Shown here: piece by piece, positions 1 through 9,195 of the stretch
How the letters are laid out: every line of letters begins with the position of its first letter
How positions within the stretch are numbered: position 1 is the stretch's first letter
Origin: an uncultured Collinsella sp.
GTDB lineage: Bacteria; Actinomycetota; Coriobacteriia; Coriobacteriales; Coriobacteriaceae
NCBI GenBank assembly: GCA_900543515.1
Contig: UQRW01000017.1
Location: 1-40,525, forward strand
Direction: 5' to 3'
DNA length: 40,525 nucleotides
Made by a program: the position numbers and the translations under genes
Notes under the pieces: generated by a model
The model's database searches: none
The model's input: only the letters and a program-made list of their open reading frames with translations
What the model was told of the DNA's origin: nothing

Positions 1-11
1 TCCTGCTCGCA

Positions 12-36
12 CGGAGAGCACATTAAGTGCTCTCCG
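12..36. repeat. short perfect inverted repeat at the left edge
   Basis: Two 10-base arms (12-21 and 27-36, CGGAGAGCAC and its complement) flank a 5-base AT-rich loop. No T-tract follows on either strand, so this is not a clear terminator. The rest of 1-180 contains no gene I recognise. One frame is open from the window edge to a stop near 134, but its 44 codons resemble nothing known to me. Confidence 0.5.
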
Positions 37-169
37 GCTCGTGCGGAACTCGCGACCGACCAGATACCAAAGCCCTCGGAACTTAGGATACATGGTTGGA
101 GTCGCTCTGCTGCGAAATTTATCGGCCTATGACCTATTCCATGTCCCAGGTCGGCTCATCTTCACCACC

Positions 170-210
170 TTTAAATAAAAAAGAAGTACCGGTTGGGGCC
201 GGTACTTCTT
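170..210 (-). terminator. intrinsic terminator of metK
   Basis: A perfect 12-bp stem (181-192 with 199-210) closes a 6-base loop. On the minus strand it is followed by a T-rich run (the complement of 170-180). It begins 40 bases beyond the metK stop codon, where a Rho-independent terminator for that gene is expected. Confidence 0.85.
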
Positions 211-249
211 TTGGTGCGTTGTTATTTGGCTGTAGCTTTTCGAGTTAGC

Positions 250-1530
<1,281 letters not shown>

Positions 1531-1552
1531 GATTGTCCTTTCAAAAACGTGT

Positions 1553-1579
1553 CCCGGCGACCGTTACCATTCCGCCGGG
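1553..1579 (-). promoter_or_regulatory. metK: hairpin in the metK leader
   Basis: A 7-bp perfect stem (CCCGGCG at 1553-1559 with CGCCGGG at 1573-1579) lies just upstream of the metK ribosome binding site. On the minus strand it is followed after five bases by a run of five T residues. A possible -10 box (TATGAT on the minus strand, 1598-1603) lies further upstream. This could be an attenuator or simply a leader stem; the sequence does not decide. Confidence 0.35.
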
Positions 1580-1635
1580 CTCTCTATGCAAGGGCTCATC
1601 ATAGCGCGTAAATCAAACATTCACACCCTTTCCGC

Positions 1636-1733
1636 ACCTACTCATTGGGGACAGACTTAAATGACTACCCTTACCTAAGTGCCGACAGGTTGCCCAAAGA
1701 ATGGTCATTTAAGTCTGTCCCCAATGAGTAGGT
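1636..1733. repeat. long inverted repeat of RAYT/REP type (GGGGACAGACTTAAATGAC family)
   Basis: Two perfectly complementary 30-base arms (1636-1665 and 1704-1733) flank a 38-base loop, giving a 98-bp element in the metK-gltX divergent gap. The arms contain GGGGACAGACTTAAATGAC, a sequence type I associate with termini next to Y1 (REP-associated tyrosine) transposases. No transposase is encoded here, so this looks like a non-autonomous copy. As RNA it would form a very stable hairpin on either strand. Confidence 0.8.
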
Positions 1734-1767
1734 CGGTGCCCTTTATGCGGAGGGGGCATTGTTGCTT

Positions 1768-1773
1768 TATACT
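1768..1773 (+). promoter_or_regulatory. gltX: possible -10 box of gltX
   Basis: TATACT lies about 40 bases before the gltX start codon and just after the inverted repeat. No convincing TTGACA-like -35 box is seen at the right distance, so this is tentative. Confidence 0.3.
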
Positions 1774-1813
1774 GATGCGGTTAGACATCCATCCTGCAAT
1801 CGAGGAGATTTCC

Positions 1814-3289
1814 ATGGCATCAGACGTTCGCGTCCGCTTTGCACCCTCACCCACGGGCAAGCTGCACATTGGCGGCGCCCGCACCGCTATCTATAACTGG
1901 GCTTTCGCCCGCGCAAACGGCGGCACGTTCATCCTGCGCATCGACGACACCGACCCCACCCGTTCCACCGACGAGAACACGCAGATCATCCTGCGCGCCA
2001 TGCGTTGGCTGGGCCTGGACTGGGACGAGGGCCCCGAGGTGGGCGGCGACTATGGCCCCTACGCACAGACCGAGCGCCTGGACCTGTACAAGCAGGCCGC
2101 CCAGAAGCTCTGGGACGAGGGCAAGGCCTATCCCTGCTTCTGCACCAAGGAGCAGCTCGACGCCGATCGCAAGGCCGCGCAGGAGCGCAAGGACCCCTTC
2201 CAGGGCTATCAGCGCCGCTGCCGCGATCTGGATCCCGAGGAGGCACGCCGCCGCATTGAGGCCGGCGAGCCCTATGTCCTGCGCATCAAGGTGTCCGAGG
2301 ACCGCGGCGACGTCGTCATTCACGACGCCGTCCACGGCGAGGTGACCTTCGATGCCAAGGAGCTCGACGACTTTGTCATCTTCCGCTCCGACGGCACGCC
2401 CACGTACAACTTCGCGACCGTCGTCGACGACGCCATGATGAAGATCACCCATGTCATCCGCGGCGACGACCACCTGTCCAACACCCCGCGCCAGGTCATG
2501 GTCTATGAGGCCCTCGGTGCTCCCGTGCCCACGTTCGCCCACATCTCCATGATCTTGGGCGCCGACGGCAAGAAGCTCTCCAAGCGCCATGGCGCCACTT
2601 CGGTGGAGGAGTACCGCGATGCCGGCTACCTGCCTGATGCTTTCGTCAACTACCTGGCGTTGCTCGGCTGGTCGCTCGACGGCGAGACCACGATCATCCC
2701 GCGCGATGTCCTGGCCAGCAAGTTCTCGCTTGACCGCATTTCCAAGAACCCGGCGACCTTCGATCCCAAAAAGCTCGATTGGGTCAATGCCGAGTACATC
2801 AACGGCATGTCCGACGCCCAGTTTGCCGACGAGATCATGGTCCCCGAGTTGCACGAGGCAGGCCTCATCGAGGGTAACGTCGAGTACGGCGAGGATTGGA
2901 TCGACGCGCTCGCTGCCATCGTCAAGCCGCGCACCAAGATGCCGGCCGACGCCGTGACCGTTGCCGCTCCCATCTTTGCCACGGCCGAGACGCTCGAGTA
3001 TGACGAGAAGTCCGTCAACAAGGGCCTGGCCAAGGAGGGCATGGGTGCCATTCTGGACGCCGCCAAGGCCGCGCTCGAGGGTGTTACCGAGTGGACCGCC
3101 GAGGCCATCGACGCCGCGCTTGAGCCGCTGCCCGAGCAGATGGACCTCAAGAAGCGCGTGGTGTTCCAGGCCGTGCGCGTCGCCGTTTGCGGCAACATGG
3201 TGAGCCCTCCGCTGGGCGAGACCATGGCGCTCGTTGGCCGCGACGACTGTCTGGCGCGCATCGATCGCGCCCGCACGATGGCGCTGTAA
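1814..3289 (+). CDS. gltX: glutamyl-tRNA synthetase
   Basis: Charges tRNA-Glu with glutamate in the cytosol. The 491-residue protein has the usual length for the family. It begins MASDVRVRFAPSPTG, followed by the class I HIGH-type motif (HIGG) near residue 20, and carries the KMSKS-type loop as KLSKR about halfway along. The frame stays open upstream to 1679, but that would run through the inverted repeat. The ATG at 1814 has a GAGGAGA Shine-Dalgarno 6-7 bases upstream and gives the conserved N-terminus, so I chose it. An intrinsic terminator follows directly. No gatCAB genes are in the window, so whether the enzyme also charges tRNA-Gln cannot be judged here. Confidence 0.96.
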   Translation: MASDVRVRFAPSPTGKLHIGGARTAIYNWAFARANGGTFILRIDDTDPTRSTDENTQIILRAMRWLGLDWDEGPEVGGDYGPYAQTERLDLYKQAAQKLWDEGKAYPCFCTKEQLDADRKAAQERKDPFQGYQRRCRDLDPEEARRRIEAGEPYVLRIKVSEDRGDVVIHDAVHGEVTFDAKELDDFVIFRSDGTPTYNFATVVDDAMMKITHVIRGDDHLSNTPRQVMVYEALGAPVPTFAHISMILGADGKKLSKRHGATSVEEYRDAGYLPDAFVNYLALLGWSLDGETTIIPRDVLASKFSLDRISKNPATFDPKKLDWVNAEYINGMSDAQFADEIMVPELHEAGLIEGNVEYGEDWIDALAAIVKPRTKMPADAVTVAAPIFATAETLEYDEKSVNKGLAKEGMGAILDAAKAALEGVTEWTAEAIDAALEPLPEQMDLKKRVVFQAVRVAVCGNMVSPPLGETMALVGRDDCLARIDRARTMAL

Positions 3290-3312
3290 CAGTCGCGTAA
3301 ACGCATGTATCC

Positions 3313-3346
3313 GAGCCCCGCTCACCACGAGTGGGGCTCTTGTTTC
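3313..3346 (+). terminator. intrinsic terminator of gltX
   Basis: An 11-bp stem (3313-3323 with 3329-3339, one G-U pair) with a 5-base loop is followed by TTGTTT. It starts 24 bases after the gltX stop and separates gltX from priA. Confidence 0.8.
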
Positions 3347-3378
3347 TAAAGACGTATGGGATGGGAGGTACAGAGACC

Positions 3379-5832
3379 ATGGCCGAGCAACTGTCGCTGT
3401 TTGGTTCGCCCGAACCGGAGCATGCCCCCGTGGAGCCCGGCCGCATGGCCGAGCGGGCCAAACCCGAGCCTGCGCCAGAGCCCATTGCCGCCTACGCGAG
3501 CGTGGTCCTCGACATTCCCACCCGTGCGCTGTCCGAGCCTTTTGCCTACGGCATCCCGCAGTCCCTCGCCAACGAGGCCCAGATCGGCTCCACCGTCCTG
3601 GTCCACTTTGGCAACCGTGCGGCCGCGGGCTATATCGTCGACATCTCGCCCGAGCTGGCCGACCTGCAAGGTAACGACGCTCTCGATGCCGCGCGCATCA
3701 GGCCTATCGAGGCCATCCTCAGTAAACCGCTCTTTGGCGCCGAGGCCGCCCGCATTGCGCGTTGGATGAGTCGCGAGTATGTCGCGACGCTTTCCGAATG
3801 CCTGCGCCTGTTCTTGCCTCCGGGTGGCAGCCCGCGTGTCGTGAAGGGCGATGACGGGGCGTGGACGGTCGAGCTTCCCGCCGTCAAGCCTATCCAAAAC
3901 CGCTGGGTGATGCTTACGCCCGAAGGCTTTGACTATACGCCGCCCAAGACCGCGGTCCGTCAGCGCCAGCTCATCGAAGCACTTCAATGCGGGCCGGTCA
4001 CGACGCGCGATCTCAACCTGCTCTACAACAGCATGTCGGCGACCATTAAAGCGCTCGAAAAACGCGACGTCGTGCTGGTAGAGGAGCGCCGTGCCTGGCG
4101 TGGCTGCAGTGAGCAGACCACGCTGTCCTCGGCGAGCGGCAAGGCGCCGGTCGAGCTTACAAAAGGCCAGCAGCAGGCGCTTGCGCAAATTGAGCGCGCC
4201 CGCCTTGACGCCCACGGTGACGTGGTCCTTGTCGACGGCGTCACCGGATCCGGTAAAACCGAGGTCTACCTCTCTGCCATCGAACGCGTGCTGGCGGCCG
4301 GCCGTTCGGCCTGCGTGCTTGTGCCCGAGATATCGCTGACGGCCCAAACCGTCGGCCGTTTCCGCTCGCGCTTTGGCGAGACAGTCGCCGTGTTCCATTC
4401 GCGCCTTTCGGCCGGTGAGCGCCTGGACCAGTGGGACATGGTTGCCAGCGGTGCCGCGCGCGTGGTCGTGGGCGCCCGCTCGGCGCTCTTTTGCCCGCTC
4501 AGTGACCTGGGCCTCATCATCATCGACGAGGAGCACGAGACTAGCTACAAGCAGGGCTCCAGCCCGCGCTACCATGCGCGCGAGGTGGCGGCCGAGATGG
4601 CGCGCCGCTATCGCTGCCCGCTCGTGTTGGGCTCGGCCACGCCTTCTGCCGAGGCCCTCGACCGGTGCCGCCGCGGCACGTACAACGGTGCCACCTGGAC
4701 GCGCGTCGAGATGCCTGAGCGCCCGGGACACGCCGTGCTGCCCACGGTCCGCATTGCCGACCTGCGCCGCGAGTTTTCGCACGGTAGCCGTTCAATGTTC
4801 TCTAAACCGCTGATGGAAGGTTTGGAGCGCGTTGTAGAGCGCCGCGAGAAAGCCGTGCTGCTGCATAACCGCCGCGGCTTTGCGACGTTTTTGATGTGCC
4901 GCGAGTGCGGTTGCGTCCCCACCTGCAACCACTGCTCTACGGCGCTTACGTACCACGAGCGCACCCATACGCTGCAGTGCCACACCTGCGGATCGTCCTG
5001 GCGCGTGCAGCCATATCCCGCGCCCACAAGTCGCTGCCCCAAGTGCGGCAGCCGTTACCTGGCAAAAATGGGTCTGGGCACGCAGCAGATCGAGGACGCG
5101 CTGCACCAGATGCTGCCCGAGGATGTAGCCATCATTCGCATGGACGCCGATTCCACGCGTGGCAAGGACGCGCATAAGAAGTTGCTCGAGCAGTTCGATG
5201 CCGCCGATTGCGCGGTGCTGCTGGGCACCCAGATGATTGCCAAGGGCCTCGACTTTCCCGAGGTCACGCTTGTGGGCGTGGTCAATGCCGACTTTGCGTT
5301 AAAGCTGCCCGATTTTAGAGCAGGGGAGCGCGCCTACGATTTGCTGGAGCAGGTCGCGGGCCGTGCCGGACGCGGCGATCGCCCTGGCGAGGTCATCATT
5401 CAGACGTACCTGCCCGAGGACCCGGTCATTCGCGCCGTTGCCGAGCACGACCGTTCGATCTTTACCGACTACGACCTGGACCAGCGTCGTGACGCGCTGT
5501 ATCCGCCCTTCGTGCGTCTGGTCAACATTTTGGTGTGGTCGACGAACGCGGATGATGCGCAGGATTACATTGGACGCATCGCAAAGCTGCTCAAGCGCCG
5601 CTGGCATGCCGCCGCGCCCGACTTTTTGCGGGCGGGGAGCGCGGTGCCCCAGGTGCTTGGTCCGGCTTCGTGTGTAATCGAGAGAGCCAAGGACCGTTAT
5701 CGCTTCCACCTGCTTGTGAAGTCGCCCGTGGGGTACCATGTCTCTGATGATATCGACGCCTGCCTCAAAGAGGTGGGCTCCGTGCGCGGCGTGAGCGTGA
5801 GCGTTGACGTCGACGCCTATGATTTGATGTAA
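3379..5832 (+). CDS. priA: primosomal protein N' (PriA replication-restart helicase)
   Basis: PriA is a 3'-to-5' superfamily 2 helicase that recognises abandoned replication forks and reloads the replicative helicase. The 817-residue protein shows an N-terminal DNA-binding region and a Walker A (GVTGSGKTE, lysine about 293). The DEEH box is at about 383. A cysteine-rich insert (several CxxC pairs around 510-560) matches the zinc-binding domain, and helicase motifs V/VI (GTQMIAKGLDFP; QVAGRAGRG) follow. The frame opens at 3331 inside the gltX terminator. The ATG at 3379 follows a GGGAGGT Shine-Dalgarno and is preferred. def follows 18 bases downstream, so the two are probably co-transcribed, as in many genomes (priA-def-fmt-rsmB). 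Confidence 0.95.
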   Translation: MAEQLSLFGSPEPEHAPVEPGRMAERAKPEPAPEPIAAYASVVLDIPTRALSEPFAYGIPQSLANEAQIGSTVLVHFGNRAAAGYIVDISPELADLQGNDALDAARIRPIEAILSKPLFGAEAARIARWMSREYVATLSECLRLFLPPGGSPRVVKGDDGAWTVELPAVKPIQNRWVMLTPEGFDYTPPKTAVRQRQLIEALQCGPVTTRDLNLLYNSMSATIKALEKRDVVLVEERRAWRGCSEQTTLSSASGKAPVELTKGQQQALAQIERARLDAHGDVVLVDGVTGSGKTEVYLSAIERVLAAGRSACVLVPEISLTAQTVGRFRSRFGETVAVFHSRLSAGERLDQWDMVASGAARVVVGARSALFCPLSDLGLIIIDEEHETSYKQGSSPRYHAREVAAEMARRYRCPLVLGSATPSAEALDRCRRGTYNGATWTRVEMPERPGHAVLPTVRIADLRREFSHGSRSMFSKPLMEGLERVVERREKAVLLHNRRGFATFLMCRECGCVPTCNHCSTALTYHERTHTLQCHTCGSSWRVQPYPAPTSRCPKCGSRYLAKMGLGTQQIEDALHQMLPEDVAIIRMDADSTRGKDAHKKLLEQFDAADCAVLLGTQMIAKGLDFPEVTLVGVVNADFALKLPDFRAGERAYDLLEQVAGRAGRGDRPGEVIIQTYLPEDPVIRAVAEHDRSIFTDYDLDQRRDALYPPFVRLVNILVWSTNADDAQDYIGRIAKLLKRRWHAAAPDFLRAGSAVPQVLGPASCVIERAKDRYRFHLLVKSPVGYHVSDDIDACLKEVGSVRGVSVSVDVDAYDLM

Positions 5833-5850
5833 CAACCCGAAAGGATGGCC

Positions 5851-6387
5851 ATGGAAGCCAACGGAATCGTACTGTCGCCCGACCCTCGTTTGCGTCAGGA
5901 GTGCGCCGTCATCGAGGAAATCACCCCGGCGATCGAGGCACTTGCCGAGAAGATGAAGAAGATGATGTTCGAGAACGGCGGCTGCGGCCTGGCTGCTCCG
6001 CAGATCGGCGAGCTCATCCAGCTCGTCACCATCGACTGCGACTACACCGACAAGAACGACTACGATCCGTACGTGCTCATCAACCCTGTCATTGTTGAGC
6101 AGAGCGACCATCTGGTGCCGTTTAGCGAGGGCTGCCTTTCCATCCCCGGCATTAGCTGCGAGATCGAGCGTCCCGACCATGTCGTCGTCGAGGCGTACGA
6201 CCTGGATGCCAACCTGATTCGCTACGAGGCCTCGGGCGATCTGTTCTGCGTGTGCCTGCAGCACGAGATCGATCACCTGCACGGCAACACCATGTTCGAG
6301 CGACTGAAGCCCATGCAGAGGCTCAAGGCCGTCAAGGAGTATCAGGACGCCCTGGCCCGCGGCGCTCGACCGGGCGAAACGGAGTAG
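5851..6387 (+). CDS. def: peptide deformylase
   Basis: Removes the N-formyl group from nascent proteins; it is a metal-dependent cytosolic hydrolase acting at the ribosome exit. The 178-residue product has all three signatures in order: GCGLAAPQ (motif 1, near residue 45), EGCLS (motif 2, whose Cys binds the metal) and QHEIDHLHG (motif 3, HExxH). Two in-frame ATGs lie close together (5845 and 5851). The GAAAGG Shine-Dalgarno touches the first and is correctly spaced for the second, so 5851 is chosen. The gene belongs with fmt, which adds the formyl group this enzyme removes, but a hairpin repeat and a terminator now separate the two. Confidence 0.96.
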   Translation: MEANGIVLSPDPRLRQECAVIEEITPAIEALAEKMKKMMFENGGCGLAAPQIGELIQLVTIDCDYTDKNDYDPYVLINPVIVEQSDHLVPFSEGCLSIPGISCEIERPDHVVVEAYDLDANLIRYEASGDLFCVCLQHEIDHLHGNTMFERLKPMQRLKAVKEYQDALARGARPGETE

Positions 6388-6395
6388 GCCCCACC

Positions 6396-6497
6396 GTCCC
6401 CGGTGCTGAGCGCCCACATATCATCCCGTGCTCAAACATTCTCGCTTTGCTGCGAAACTGCGCGCGGGACGATATGTGGGCGCTCAGCACTGGGGAC
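6396..6497. repeat. long inverted repeat, second family
   Basis: Two 27-base arms (6396-6422 and 6471-6497) match as an inverted repeat apart from one G-U pair. They share the core TGCTGAGCGCCCACATAT and start and end with GTCCCC/GGGGAC. The loop is 48 bases and includes further partial pairing (CCCG with CGGG). It is MITE- or REP-like and encodes no protein. Confidence 0.75.
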
Positions 6498-6573
6498 TGC
6501 GTTGTTCTGGCTCGGTTCGCCCGGGTGCTGTTGGGCCAGGGAGGGGCGTCTTCGCTGATAATTGCTTTGTTGG

Positions 6574-6610
6574 AAGAGCTGCTTTTATTGCGGCTCTTTC
6601 TTTGGTTTTG
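6574..6610 (+). terminator. probable intrinsic terminator downstream of def
   Basis: A 9-bp stem with one T-G pair (6574-6582 with 6590-6598) and a 7-base T-rich loop is followed by TCTTTGGTTTT. It would end priA-def transcription and implies a separate promoter for fmt-rsmB. I could not place that promoter. Confidence 0.6.
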
Positions 6611-6716
6611 GGTATATTTGTTTTTGTTGGACTGTTCTGGCGGCTGGGTGCGTTTGCGACCTGGAGCGCTTCTTTTGTAGCCGTCTCGGCTCGTTATTGA
6701 GAGGAGACTAACTTTT

Positions 6717-7637
6717 ATGCGTATTGTGTTTATGGGTACGCCCGATTTTGCTGTGCCTTCGCTGACTTCGCTTGTTGAGGCTGGGAACGAGATTGCACTT
6801 GTTGTTACTCGTCCCGATGCTGTTCGTGGGCGTGGTAAAAAGTTGGAGCCGTCTCCTGTTAAGGCTAAGGCGCTTGAGCTTGGGTTGCCGGTTGTTGAGG
6901 CTAATCGTATGACGCCTGAGGTTGCTGAGGCGCTTCAGGCTGCCCAGGCTGACATTTTCTGTGTGGCTGCCTATGGCTGCATTTTGCCCGATGAGGTGCT
7001 GCATATGGCGCCGCTCGGCATTGTGAATGTTCATGCGTCCTTGCTGCCTCGTTGGCGTGGGGCTGCTCCTATTCAGCGTGCCATTCTTGCTGGTGATGAG
7101 GTTGCTGGCGTTTCCATTATGCGCATTGGGCATGGCGTGGATACTGGTGCTTATTGTGCTCAGGCTTCCACGTCGGTTGCCGGTAAACATGCTGAGGCGC
7201 TGACCATGGAGCTTGGTGAGCTGGGCGGTAAGTTGCTGGCCGATACGCTTCCCTTGCTTGCCGATGGCTCGGCTGTCTGGACTGAGCAGGATGAGTCGCT
7301 TGTGACCCATGCTGCCAAGATTTCTAAGCAGGAGATGCGCCTGGATCCGCACATGGCGGCGCTTGATTGCGTGCGTCATGTGCTGGCCTCGTCCGATACC
7401 GCGCCTGCTCGTTGCGTGATTGCCGGCAAGACTGTGCGTGTGCTCGATGCTGCGCTGGCCGATGTTTCGCTTGGCAAGGGCGGCGTTGACGTTAAGAATA
7501 AGCGTGTTTTCCTTGGCCTTTCCGATGGTGCGGTTGAACTGCTCGAGGTTAAGCCCGATGGCAAGCGTGCCATGGCCGCTTCTGCTTGGGCTGCTGGGCT
7601 GCAAGGCGCCGATCTTATCTGGGGTGTTTTGTCATGA
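6717..7637 (+). CDS. fmt: methionyl-tRNA formyltransferase
   Basis: Formylates Met-tRNA(fMet) using 10-formyltetrahydrofolate, for translation initiation. The 306-residue protein has the family length. It shows the N-terminal MRIVFMGTPDFAV start, the conserved basic loop around GRGKKLEPSPVK, and the catalytic/folate signature SLLPRWRGAAPIQ near residue 105, where the HASLLPRWRG block carries the active-site His. A GAGAGGAG Shine-Dalgarno precedes the ATG. It overlaps rsmB by 4 bases (ATGA). Codon use is odd: third positions are dominated by T (GTT, GCT, CTT, CGT), unlike the C/G-ending codons of gltX, priA and def, and this lessens along rsmB. Confidence 0.96.
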   Translation: MRIVFMGTPDFAVPSLTSLVEAGNEIALVVTRPDAVRGRGKKLEPSPVKAKALELGLPVVEANRMTPEVAEALQAAQADIFCVAAYGCILPDEVLHMAPLGIVNVHASLLPRWRGAAPIQRAILAGDEVAGVSIMRIGHGVDTGAYCAQASTSVAGKHAEALTMELGELGGKLLADTLPLLADGSAVWTEQDESLVTHAAKISKQEMRLDPHMAALDCVRHVLASSDTAPARCVIAGKTVRVLDAALADVSLGKGGVDVKNKRVFLGLSDGAVELLEVKPDGKRAMAASAWAAGLQGADLIWGVLS

Positions 7638-9034
7638 GCAAGCTGTCTCCCGCGCGCAAGCTTGCACTCGATGTGCTGATGGAGGCCGATCGCCGCGGCA
7701 TGTATGCGCGCGACGTGCTGTCCTCTCGCGCATCGGCCAAGGCTATTGACCAGCGCGATTCCGCTTTTGCAGCTCGCTTGGCGCTTGGTGTGGCCGCCAC
7801 GCAGGGTATTTTGGACGAACTGCTCGATCAGTTTCTCGATAAGCCTAAAAAGGTTGCGCCGCGTGTTCGCATGGCGCTTCGTATCTCGGCCTTCGAGATG
7901 CTTTATCTGCATACGCCTGGTCGCGTTGCGGTGAGTCAGGGCGTTGAGCTGGTGCGCAGCGGAGCTAAGTCTGCCGCCGGTTTGGCCAATGCCGTGCTGC
8001 ATAAAGTCGCGGACAACGTTGAGGACTTTGCCACGGCGTCCGATGTAGATGAGTCTGAGCGGCGTTTGGTTCGCCTGTCTCGCCTGATGGGCCTGCCGCG
8101 TTGGCTGTGCGCTCGCATTATGACGTCGTTTGACACGCCAGAGGGTGCGCTTAACTTTGCCGGCAATCTGGCCCCCGCGCCGCTGGCCCTGCATGAGAAC
8201 GCCTTTGCGACCAAGCCCGATCCGTATATCTCGCAGCTCGTCGCGCCTGTCTTCCCGGGCTGCCATGCCCCGGTTGATGCCCAGGTTACCGTTGCTTCGG
8301 GTGTGTTTGAGCGTGCTGCCGCGGTGGCCTCGGACCTTAACGCGCAGCTTATCGCCACAGCTGCCACGCGCCCTGGTAGCTGTCTTGAGATTGGTGCCGG
8401 TCGTGGCACCAAGACCTATGTGATGATGTGTCAGGCCAAGCGTGCGGGGTATGAGCGTCAGCATACGGCGCTCGATTTGCATGATCGCAAGTGTGACCTG
8501 AATCTTGCTCGCCTGCATAAGGCGGGTATTCAGGGCGTTCGCACGGTTTCGGGCGATGCATTCGAGCTTGATGAGGTGCTCACATCGTTTGATGCCATGC
8601 TTGGCGAGCCGGTTAAATTCGACACGGTCTTTATCGATGCGCCGTGCTCGGGCACCGGAACCATGCGTCGTCATCCCGAGATCCCGTGGCGTCTGACCGA
8701 AAAGGATGTGACGGTTGAGCTGCCCAAACTGCAGCTGTCGATGCTCAAGGAAGCCGCCGCGCGCGTGGCTGCCGGCGGCGAGCTCATCTATGCGACGTGC
8801 TCGGTCTTCGACGAGGAGAACACGCAGGTGGTGGATGCTTTCCTTGCTTCTCCTGAGGGCGCCGGCTTTAGCGTGGCACCGCTTTCCGAGGCACAGATTC
8901 TGCAACTCCCTGAGTTCGATCAGGCCAAGAAGCTCGTTTCCGTACGCCAGAACGATCGGGGCCTCTTCCAAAGCGTGCCGGTAAACGCCGACTCCTACGA
9001 CGGCCACTTCTGCGCCCGCCTGGTCCACAAGTAA
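7634..9034 (+). CDS. rsmB: 16S rRNA m5C967 methyltransferase (RsmB/Sun family)
   Basis: Methylates a cytosine of 16S rRNA using SAM. The 466-residue protein has an N-terminal NusB-like RNA-binding domain (about 1-150) and a C-terminal Rossmann methyltransferase domain. Motif I is LEIGAGRGTKT. The two catalytic cysteines are in DAPCSGTG (Cys about 338) and ATCSVF (Cys about 389); their spacing of 51 is close to that of the E. coli enzyme. The ATG overlaps the fmt stop as ATGA, which fixes the start. The frame is also open upstream from 7586, but those codons lie inside fmt. Early codons share the T-ending bias of fmt; later ones return to the window's norm. Confidence 0.94.
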   Translation: MSKLSPARKLALDVLMEADRRGMYARDVLSSRASAKAIDQRDSAFAARLALGVAATQGILDELLDQFLDKPKKVAPRVRMALRISAFEMLYLHTPGRVAVSQGVELVRSGAKSAAGLANAVLHKVADNVEDFATASDVDESERRLVRLSRLMGLPRWLCARIMTSFDTPEGALNFAGNLAPAPLALHENAFATKPDPYISQLVAPVFPGCHAPVDAQVTVASGVFERAAAVASDLNAQLIATAATRPGSCLEIGAGRGTKTYVMMCQAKRAGYERQHTALDLHDRKCDLNLARLHKAGIQGVRTVSGDAFELDEVLTSFDAMLGEPVKFDTVFIDAPCSGTGTMRRHPEIPWRLTEKDVTVELPKLQLSMLKEAAARVAAGGELIYATCSVFDEENTQVVDAFLASPEGAGFSVAPLSEAQILQLPEFDQAKKLVSVRQNDRGLFQSVPVNADSYDGHFCARLVHK

Positions 9035-9040
9035 CGACTA

Positions 9041-9107
9041 AGTTGCGGTGAAATAAGGATTGAATAGCGGCTTCCACCCACCAAACAGTCCTTATTTCAC
9101 CGCAACT
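9041..9107. repeat. inverted repeat, third family
   Basis: Two perfect 19-base arms (9041-9059 and 9089-9107; arm AGTTGCGGTGAAATAAGGA) flank a 29-base loop, 6 bases after the rsmB stop. It has no T-tract and resembles the other REP/MITE-like elements of the window in design but not in sequence. A small separate hairpin (GGGTAGC at 9121-9127 with GCTACCC at 9135-9141) follows. Confidence 0.75.
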
Positions 9108-9145
9108 CACAAGGAAACCTGGGTAGCTTGATTAGCTACCCATAG

Positions 9146-9186
9146 AGCAAAGAAATAGCCCCGCGATCGGCGTTGATCGCGGGGCT
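9146..9186 (-). terminator. terminator of the FmdB-type gene, possibly bidirectional
   Basis: A perfect 12-bp stem (9157-9168 with 9175-9186) has a 6-base loop. On the minus strand it is followed by ATTTCTTTG, suiting the convergent FmdB-type gene. On the plus strand the following GCTTGGTTT could also help end rsmB transcription. Confidence 0.75.
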
Positions 9187-9195
9187 GCTTGGTTT

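Larger units (their letters stand above)
6388..6716. other. def-fmt intergenic region without a credible gene
   Basis: These 329 bases hold a long inverted repeat (6396-6497), a probable def terminator (6574-6610) and then a T- and G-rich stretch up to the fmt Shine-Dalgarno (GAGAGGAG before 6717). A 90-codon open frame (6428-6700) with one hydrophobic segment spans both the repeat and the terminator, so I do not call it a gene. Confidence 0.6.

Noticed and set aside
1531..1635. SAM riboswitch in the metK leader
   Set aside because: The leader is short and I see no multi-helix junction or conserved core of the known SAM classes.
6428..6700. 90-codon frame with one hydrophobic segment before fmt
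   Set aside because: It runs through the arm of an inverted repeat and through a probable terminator, and it has no Shine-Dalgarno.
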